Positions 35,297-40,687 of a stretch of 40,687 nucleotides of DNA are shown piece after piece. A program made the translations under genes and the position numbers. The notes beneath the pieces are model-generated. The model was not told the DNA's origin, ran no database searches, and worked only from the letters and a program-made list of their open reading frames with translations. This stretch comes from Candidatus Aminicenantes bacterium (GTDB lineage: Bacteria > Acidobacteriota > Aminicenantia > Aminicenantales > UBA4085). Location of the stretch: contig JAPKZJ010000071.1 in the NCBI GenBank assembly GCA_026393855.1, positions 76,567 to 117,253 on the forward strand. Direction: 5' to 3'. Within the stretch, counting starts at the first letter, position 1; every line of letters begins with the position of its first letter.

Positions 35297-37246
35297 ATGA
35301 AGCGCACGCTTTGCCTGAGCGGGTTACTTGTTGCGGTTGGGTTAGTGGTCCCTGCAGGCCAAGAACAAAAACCTATCCAACATGAAGTCTCTGTCAGCTT
35401 GAAGTTGATTCAGGTCTATGTCTCTGGCAAGGATGGAAAGCCGGCCATGACCCTGGGGAAATCGGATTTTCGCATTTACGACAACGGTCAGGAGCAGACA
35501 ATCACGGAATTCGAGAAGCATGCGGCTTCGGGAACGAAGCCCGCGCCCCAGCCGCCGGTGGGCGAAACGCTCCTGCCGACGCCCCTCCCCGAGACGCGCT
35601 TGAACCGAAAATTCTTTATCTTCATCGACCAGGACGCCAACGACCTCGAGGGAATCGCCAAGGCCCGGGCGGCCGCCCTTCATTTTCTGGATACCCAGGT
35701 CTTGCCGACGGACGAAGTCGGTGTGTTTTCCTATTCCACCATGAAGGGTGTCGTTCTCCACGCTTTTTTGACGACGGACCACGCCCTTGTTCGGGAAGCG
35801 CTGAGGCGCGTGAGGGATGCGCCCGGCCGCACAGTTAACACCGGCGGCGCCGATACCGCCGGAAACGTTATGACCAGCGCGAACGGAATCGTCGTCATGG
35901 CGGCTCCGCGAGCCGGTCTGTCATCCCTCCGGATGTTTACCGATCGGATGAGCGATTTGGCCAAGGCGCTCCGCTTCCTGCCCGGTTATAAAAACATCCT
36001 TTACTTCTCGCAAGGCGCGGTGATCAACGGCAGAGACGGGGACGGTCTTCGCCGCTTGGAGGCCATGAACCGGGAATTCGCGGCCGCCAATGCGCTTTTT
36101 TATGCGATCAATACGGAAACTCCAAATCCTTTCCCTCCCGCGGGCGGGCCGGTGAAAAAATCCGGCGGAGAATTGCTCTCCTTCATGGCCAAGGGGACGG
36201 GCGGAAAGGCTTATGGCGAGATTGGGGCGATCGACGTCTTCCCTGACATCGCGCGCGATGTCCAGGAGATGACCCGCAATTACTATGTCCTCGGATATCC
36301 GGTCAAGGAGACATGGGACGGAAAATATCACAAGATCAAAGTCGAGCTGGTCTCCGGCGATTACAAGATCCAGGCTCAATCGGGATACAACAATCCTAAG
36401 CCCTTTAGCGATTATTCGGACCTGGAAAAAGAGCTGCATTTGTTCGATCTGGCCTTGTCCGAAAAGCCGCGCGGCCAGGCTCCCCTGATCTTCCCGATGG
36501 CCGCCGCGAGCTTTCATCCGCCGGGTGCCGAGATAGGCCGCGTCCTGCTTTTGGCCAAGCTACCAGGCGCGGTGATCGACAAATTCGACGGGCGGAGCGT
36601 CGAGCTCGTGACCCTCATCCTGGACGAACAGGACCATACCATCGATCGAATTCGATTGAAGCTCAAGCTGGCGGAATACGCGGGAAAGAGCCTGATTTTC
36701 GCAGCCGACTCGGCGACCCCGCCGGGCTCGTATCGCTGCCGGATCATCATTCGTGATTTGGAAACAGGCGAGTCCGCGATGGCCTATGCCAGGGCAGCGA
36801 TGCCGGCGAAGGCCGCCGCGGGGCTTCGGGTCGGGACGCCGCTGCTCCTAACGGCCGGAGGACAGGCGATCTTCATCGGGGGCATCGACAAAAAGAACTC
36901 CACTTGGAAGAATTTCTATTCCTTCGATCAGTCGGCCTACAGCCTGTTGTCGGGCGAGATCCCGAGCGGGACGCCGAAGCTGGCCGCCATTATTCCCTGC
37001 GAAATACCGGAAGGTATGAAGGCAAGTCTCATCTGGAGGGCTTCCCTCATCGATTCCGGGAGCGGCTCCAGCCGATCTTTGCCGGTAACCGTGATGAAGA
37101 AGAGCCGGGGCGCCGGAAGCGAGACCACGCTCGCCGAGCTGGGGCTGGAGGGAATTCCTTCGGGGTCTTATCGGCTCTATCTCCAAGCCGAAGAGGAAAC
37201 GACGAAGGCGGCCGCTTACTGCCAGATGCCGTTGTTGATCCGTTGA
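35297..37246 (+). CDS. VWFA-related domain protein, exported
   Basis: The 649-aa product starts at ATG 35297 with a strong GGAAGGAGG 6 nt upstream (an in-frame GTG at 35291 is less likely). A signal peptide is present (LCLSGLLVAVGLVVPAGQ). An N-terminal segment (VSVSLKLIQVYVSGKDGKP, LGKSDFRIYDNGQEQTI) and a VWA-like domain (RKFFIFIDQDAND, LRFLPGYKNILYFSQGA) match the VWFA-related family common in Acidobacteriota. The metal site DxSxS reads DQDAN, so canonical MIDAS ligation is doubtful. A C-terminal part of about 300 residues is beta-rich. It is probably periplasmic or on the cell surface. Its end lies 20 bp from the convergent rhomboid gene. Confidence 0.85.
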   Translation: MKRTLCLSGLLVAVGLVVPAGQEQKPIQHEVSVSLKLIQVYVSGKDGKPAMTLGKSDFRIYDNGQEQTITEFEKHAASGTKPAPQPPVGETLLPTPLPETRLNRKFFIFIDQDANDLEGIAKARAAALHFLDTQVLPTDEVGVFSYSTMKGVVLHAFLTTDHALVREALRRVRDAPGRTVNTGGADTAGNVMTSANGIVVMAAPRAGLSSLRMFTDRMSDLAKALRFLPGYKNILYFSQGAVINGRDGDGLRRLEAMNREFAAANALFYAINTETPNPFPPAGGPVKKSGGELLSFMAKGTGGKAYGEIGAIDVFPDIARDVQEMTRNYYVLGYPVKETWDGKYHKIKVELVSGDYKIQAQSGYNNPKPFSDYSDLEKELHLFDLALSEKPRGQAPLIFPMAAASFHPPGAEIGRVLLLAKLPGAVIDKFDGRSVELVTLILDEQDHTIDRIRLKLKLAEYAGKSLIFAADSATPPGSYRCRIIIRDLETGESAMAYARAAMPAKAAAGLRVGTPLLLTAGGQAIFIGGIDKKNSTWKNFYSFDQSAYSLLSGEIPSGTPKLAAIIPCEIPEGMKASLIWRASLIDSGSGSSRSLPVTVMKKSRGAGSETTLAELGLEGIPSGSYRLYLQAEEETTKAAAYCQMPLLIR

Positions 37247-37266
37247 TCCGAATCGTCCGGGATTAT

Positions 37267-38208
37267 CTATCGGAAGATGATCGGCGGCGCCTTGATCAGA
37301 AGCACGAAGCTAATGACTAGAACGGCGAAAAACAACCCGGCCAGGATCTTCCAGGCCGGCGCCCGCTTCCGCATCTCATCCGCCCGGAATTCCATGATCG
37401 AGCCGAGAAGGAAGCCGGTCACGAAGCCCCCGGCATGGGCGAGGTTGTCCGCCCGCACCATCAGCCCGAAGACGAAGCCGTAGATCGCCCAGCGGAGCAT
37501 GAAGCTCTGGATCGCCTGGGCCCTCGCTCCCCCCTGCCGGCGGAAATAGGCGATCGAGAAACCGATCAGGCCGAAGAGGGCTCCCGACGCGCCGGCCATC
37601 ACGACTTCCGTCCGGAGCGCATAGGAGGCGGCGGATCCCCCGATTCCGGCCAGTAGGAATAGCGCCAGGTACCGGGCCGATCCGATTTCCCGCTCCAGGA
37701 AATGCGAGACGCTGACGAGCGCGTACAGGTTGAAGAGCAGATGGATGACGCCGATATGGACGAACACGCTCGTCAACAGCCGCCACCATTGTCCCGAAGC
37801 CACCAGCTGGGATTCCAGGGCGCCCGCCCGCAGCAGGGACTCGAGGCTCGGCCGCAGAAGCGCGCTCCCTCCCGTAAGGATCATCTGGAAGAGGAAATCG
37901 ACGGCGATGAGAGTGATGAGGCCGGCCGTGACCGGGGAAACCCCGGGCAGGATGAGCCCGAAGACCTTGGCCAGATAGTTGGCGGCCGCCGATGGGAGCT
38001 TGGCGCCGCAGACGCCGCAGGTCCGATCCCCCGCGCCCGCCAAGGCGCCGCAGCGGCAGATCCTTTGCCGGGACCGGAGATGGCGGGCGGTGTTCGTGTC
38101 CGTCGAGAAGGAGCTTTTCAGCCGCTGCTTGAAGCGAAGCCATCGCCAATGCCACCAGACATAGTTCAAGCCCAGGGCCTTGCTTAGCTTTTCGAAAAAA
38201 CGGCTCAT
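37267..38208 (-). CDS. Rhomboid family intramembrane serine protease with N-terminal zinc-ribbon-like motif
   Basis: The 313-aa product has the rhomboid core: WWRLLTSVFVHIGVIHLLFN (141-160) with His151 and Asn160, GASGALFG with catalytic Ser208, and NLAHAGGFVTG with catalytic His258. At least six membrane helices are seen. A cytoplasmic N-terminal part carries Cys51, Cys53, Cys64 and Cys67 (CRC, CGVC), a likely zinc-binding knuckle. Such proteases cleave membrane proteins within the bilayer; the substrate is unknown. ATG at 38208 is 9 nt after TATAAT (38223-38218). It follows the M28 peptidase gene by 43 nt on the same strand. Confidence 0.92.
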   Translation of the reverse strand: MSRFFEKLSKALGLNYVWWHWRWLRFKQRLKSSFSTDTNTARHLRSRQRICRCGALAGAGDRTCGVCGAKLPSAAANYLAKVFGLILPGVSPVTAGLITLIAVDFLFQMILTGGSALLRPSLESLLRAGALESQLVASGQWWRLLTSVFVHIGVIHLLFNLYALVSVSHFLEREIGSARYLALFLLAGIGGSAASYALRTEVVMAGASGALFGLIGFSIAYFRRQGGARAQAIQSFMLRWAIYGFVFGLMVRADNLAHAGGFVTGFLLGSIMEFRADEMRKRAPAWKILAGLFFAVLVISFVLLIKAPPIIFR

Positions 38209-38217
38209 GGAATACTG

Positions 38218-38223
38218 ATTATA
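38218..38223 (-). promoter_or_regulatory. -10 box immediately upstream of the rhomboid gene
   Basis: The minus strand reads TATAAT at 38223-38218, placing +1 near 38211 and the ATG at +4. No ribosome site is present. A near-leaderless mRNA is predicted; the -35 region is poor. Confidence 0.4.
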
Positions 38224-38251
38224 CCCGAGGCGGCGGCAAGCCGTCCGGTCT

Positions 38252-39799
38252 TTAATTGACCCGAAAATTCAACACCGGCTCGTCGGCCATGTCCATGACG
38301 GCCATGAAGAAGAGCTGGGCCATGTCCTCCATGATCTCGGGGGTGACCAGATTCAAGGCGTCCCGGGTGTTGTGGTAGGTCGGATACGGGACCGGCTTGC
38401 CGCCGTCGGCTCCGAACGTCAGCGCCGGCACGCCCGCCCAGTAGAACCAGGCCGAGTCCTGGCGCGGCCGGCCGGGATAGCCCGTCCCACCGCCCGAGAC
38501 GATCCGATGGATATAAGACGCGTTGGCTTTCTCGATAAACGCCCAAAAAGCCGGATAAGTCGTGGCGCCGGACGCCCCGATCTTCTCCCCCGCGCCGGGC
38601 CCTTCCATGTTGATCAAAACAAGGGTTTTGTCGAGCGGATACAGGGGATGCTCGACATAGTACTTGGACCCCCGCACTCCCTGCTCTTCCGAACCGAAGA
38701 AATTGAAGACGATCGTCCGCTTGGGCTTGATCTCGCAATTCCCGATGGCCTCGGCCACGCCCAGCCCGACGGCCACTGCCGTGGCGTTGTCGTTGGCCCC
38801 GGGCATCAACTCCCACAGCCGACCGAGGTGGTCGAGATGGGCACCCAGCATAATGACTTCATCCTTGAGCTTGGGGTCGGTCCCCGGGATGACGCCGACG
38901 ACGTTGAACCCGATCCCGTCCGGATGGTGGACGGTGACGTTCTTGAGCGACATCGTCTTGCCCGTGGCGAACGAGCGGGGCTTGAGGTCCTTGCGGATCG
39001 CGGCCATGGTCTCGCCGTATTTCCGGCCCGTCCCGGCGAAGACGTCGGCCGTGACGGCGGCCCCGACGTGATGATAGACGAACCCTTCGTGGTAGGCGTT
39101 GTTGGGGTTGCCGATCGGTCCGTAGTTGTAGATCATGCCCTTGGCGCCGTGGGCCACCGCGTTCTCCAGCTTGTATTGATGGAACGAGTAAGGCCGCCAC
39201 TTCTTGAAGGCCGCGGAATCGTCCGCCCGCAGGGGGACTTCGGGATCCATCAGGACGATTTTGCCCTTGACGTCGATCCCGGCGTAATCGTCATAACCCA
39301 GCTCGGGGGCCGTGACGCCAAAGCCGACGAAGATCACCTCGGCCGTAACCTCGCCCGAGCCGGAGGTCCCGCCGGGGATGAACTCGTCCTCATATTTGTA
39401 GGACTTCTTGATCACCCCGTCCCTGACCGGGACGTCCATCGTCAGATATCCGCCGGGAGAGACGATGGTGTAGGGATTGGCGAAAGTCTGATAGAACGTC
39501 CCGTTGTCCCCGCCCGGTTGGACGCCCCAGGATTTAAGCAACGAGACGATCCATTCGGCGCAGGCTCTGTACTCCGGCGTCCCGGTCAGGCGGCCGCCGT
39601 ACTTCTCGGAGACCATTTCCTTGACGTAATCGTAGAGCGTTCCGCTCTGGATGAGATGCATGGCCTCCAGGAGCTTCTGCTCGTCGGTCTTGGGGCTTGC
39701 GGACGGATTGGCTCTCTGGGCCAGGGCCGGGCCGGCGGCCGTCAAACCGAAGGACAGGGCCAGGATCAGGGCTAAAACAGGAGTGCGAAAGCGGCGCAT
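38252..39799 (-). CDS. M28 family zinc aminopeptidase with PA domain, exported
   Basis: The 515-aa product has a signal peptide ending ALA-Q (position 27), a PA-type insert (about 145-255), and the M28 catalytic core: LGAHLDHLG with His321 and Asp323, GANDNAT with Asp337, FGSEEQG with Glu371/Glu372, and YHNTRDAL with a late His ligand. It would remove N-terminal residues from peptides outside the cytoplasm. ATG 39799 has GGAGGAG 5 nt upstream. The rhomboid gene follows by 43 nt. A weak TTGCCA, 17 nt, TACATA promoter is upstream near 39839-39867. Confidence 0.94.
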   Translation of the reverse strand: MRRFRTPVLALILALSFGLTAAGPALAQRANPSASPKTDEQKLLEAMHLIQSGTLYDYVKEMVSEKYGGRLTGTPEYRACAEWIVSLLKSWGVQPGGDNGTFYQTFANPYTIVSPGGYLTMDVPVRDGVIKKSYKYEDEFIPGGTSGSGEVTAEVIFVGFGVTAPELGYDDYAGIDVKGKIVLMDPEVPLRADDSAAFKKWRPYSFHQYKLENAVAHGAKGMIYNYGPIGNPNNAYHEGFVYHHVGAAVTADVFAGTGRKYGETMAAIRKDLKPRSFATGKTMSLKNVTVHHPDGIGFNVVGVIPGTDPKLKDEVIMLGAHLDHLGRLWELMPGANDNATAVAVGLGVAEAIGNCEIKPKRTIVFNFFGSEEQGVRGSKYYVEHPLYPLDKTLVLINMEGPGAGEKIGASGATTYPAFWAFIEKANASYIHRIVSGGGTGYPGRPRQDSAWFYWAGVPALTFGADGGKPVPYPTYHNTRDALNLVTPEIMEDMAQLFFMAVMDMADEPVLNFRVN

Positions 39800-39854
39800 G
39801 GAGTCTCCTCCCGGAGGGAATATCGCGGAAGGATCTATGTATTACAAACGCCCC

Positions 39855-39871
39855 GCCCTGGCAAGCAGGGC
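39855..39871 (-). terminator. Terminator-like hairpin after the beta-barrel gene
   Basis: GCCCTG-CTTGC-CAGGGC on the minus strand directly follows the stop codon (39874-39872) and is followed by GGGGCGTTTG. Confidence 0.45.
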
Positions 39872-40687
39872 TTAAAGCCGGATGGCCAGGCCCCCGCGCA
39901 AAACGAAGCCGTCCAGGACACCGAAATCGACCATCAGGTGGGCGAACTTGGCCAGCTTGGCCTTAAGCCCGAAATGGAGCTGGACAAAGGGGAAGAACTT
40001 GATCGGATAATCGAACGGCTCCTCGCCCTTGCCCTTCTCGAGCTTCCGCTGGGCGTCCTCCGCCTTGAGCTCGAGCAGAGTTTTGCTCCCGGTTTCGGCG
40101 ATCGTCTGCGCCGGCTTGCCGGGGAAATCCACCGTCCCGCTGATATCGTAGGCCATGATTGTTTCGTCCAAGGCGCTCACCCCGGCCGCCCCGAAGCCAA
40201 ACGTGAAGTAGGGGTGGATGACCCCGCGGGGGAAGATGTCCCAGCGGAAATTCAGCAGGAAGACCATCGGAGTGGATTTAACCTCGCCGGAGGCGGCGCC
40301 GTCGAAATGGATGATCTTGCCGGTATTCATGTCCTCGATGGTCATGGCCGTTGTGGAGCTCGGGATCCCGATCTTCATGGTCATCTTCTCAACCGCCAAG
40401 CCGATCGAAAACGAGCCGGTCTCTCCCGCGGGGTACCATCGGATATCGAACCCGAAGTCCTTGCCGCTGGAGTCGAAAACGGAGGTAGTCTGGAAGTCGA
40501 GCTCCCGCAAGTTGGCGTCGGGATTGTCGGCCTGAATCTTGTCGAACTGCTGGTTCTTGAATTGCTCGGCGATGCTTTCGGCCAAGCCTTCGAAGGTCGA
40601 CTTGAGGAGGTTGAGACTCCAGGAGCCGTAATGGAAGCCGAATTCGAAGTGGCCCTGCCCCCGGGCGGGGACGGCCGAGACGAGCAG
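39872..40687 (-). CDS. Outer-membrane beta-barrel-like protein (partial, 5' end outside window)
   Basis: About 271 residues are readable from the window edge to the stop at 39872. The frame stays open to the edge, and the first residues (LLVSAVPARGQG) look like the end of a signal peptide, so the true start lies just beyond the window. Alternating amphipathic strands with aromatic ends are frequent (GHFEFGFHYGSW, KDFGFDIRWYPAGE, TPMVFLLNFRWDIFP, PYFTFGFGAAG, FFPFVQLHFGLKAKL), and the protein ends FVLRGGLAIRL. This pattern fits a small outer-membrane barrel of unknown cargo. A TTG at 40585 is not a credible start given the upstream residues. Confidence 0.75.
   Translation of the reverse strand: MLVSAVPARGQGHFEFGFHYGSWSLNLLKSTFEGLAESIAEQFKNQQFDKIQADNPDANLRELDFQTTSVFDSSGKDFGFDIRWYPAGETGSFSIGLAVEKMTMKIGIPSSTTAMTIEDMNTGKIIHFDGAASGEVKSTPMVFLLNFRWDIFPRGVIHPYFTFGFGAAGVSALDETIMAYDISGTVDFPGKPAQTIAETGSKTLLELKAEDAQRKLEKGKGEEPFDYPIKFFPFVQLHFGLKAKLAKFAHLMVDFGVLDGFVLRGGLAIRL

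Overview
The window is GC-rich bacterial chromosome with no plasmid, phage, insertion-sequence or CRISPR signature. LpxC (lipid A synthesis), a lipoprotein and a C-terminal beta-barrel protein point to an outer membrane. A VWFA-related secreted protein, a six-bladed propeller protein with a GPGEF motif, an M28 peptidase, a tungsten-type aldehyde:ferredoxin oxidoreductase (AOR) and a Gram-negative-length GyrB together suggest an anaerobic heterotroph of the Acidobacteriota / Aminicenantes type. That placement is an inference from gene content; no rRNA gene is present.

Layout. 1-2.8 kb (minus): 5' part of a formate-dehydrogenase-like molybdopterin oxidoreductase cut by the window edge, an unknown helical protein and a stand-alone response regulator. 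2.9-4.4 kb (plus): SDR dehydrogenase and CDP-alcohol phosphatidyltransferase. 4.4-4.6 kb: first copy of a 180-bp structured repeat. 4.7-9.1 kb (minus): moaD-like, AOR, 2[4Fe-4S] ferredoxin and membrane-anchored DUF362 protein. 9.2-14.9 kb (plus): propeller protein, tRNA-Leu (minus), then ThuA-DUF6807 fusion, Tat-exported Gfo/Idh/MocA oxidoreductase and DUF4185 lipoprotein. 15-19.6 kb (minus): TPR protein, glmU, glmS, CBM9-like protein. 19.6-20.1 kb: hairpins and the second, inverted repeat copy. 20.1-21.8 kb: divergent lpxC / larB. 22-25.4 kb: dnaG-rpoD. 25.6 kb: tRNA(CAT). 25.7-28.3 kb: zinc-ribbon coiled-coil protein and convergent long-chain acyl-CoA synthetase. 28.3-28.8 kb: 516 bp of non-coding palindromes. 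28.8-33.8 kb (minus): gyrB-gyrA. 34-40.7 kb: TGS GTPase, VWFA-related protein, rhomboid protease, M28 peptidase and a partial beta-barrel protein.

How genes fit together. glmS and glmU feed amino-sugar nucleotides to LpxC and to peptidoglycan, but the GlmU uridylyltransferase active site looks lost while its acetyltransferase site is intact. The AOR cluster encodes enzyme, a sulfur-carrier-like protein, an electron carrier and a membrane-anchored partner. dnaG-rpoD is a reduced macromolecular-synthesis operon.

Most notable: (1) a 180-bp dispersed repeat with three predicted stem-loops, both copies lying just after a stop codon and in the sense orientation of that gene; (2) the half-degenerate GlmU; (3) promoters whose predicted +1 is the A of the start codon (lpxC, larB, GTPase), implying leaderless mRNAs; (4) a molybdopterin oxidoreductase with Trp where Sec/Cys is expected; (5) an 18-bp inverted repeat starting at the gyrA stop codon.
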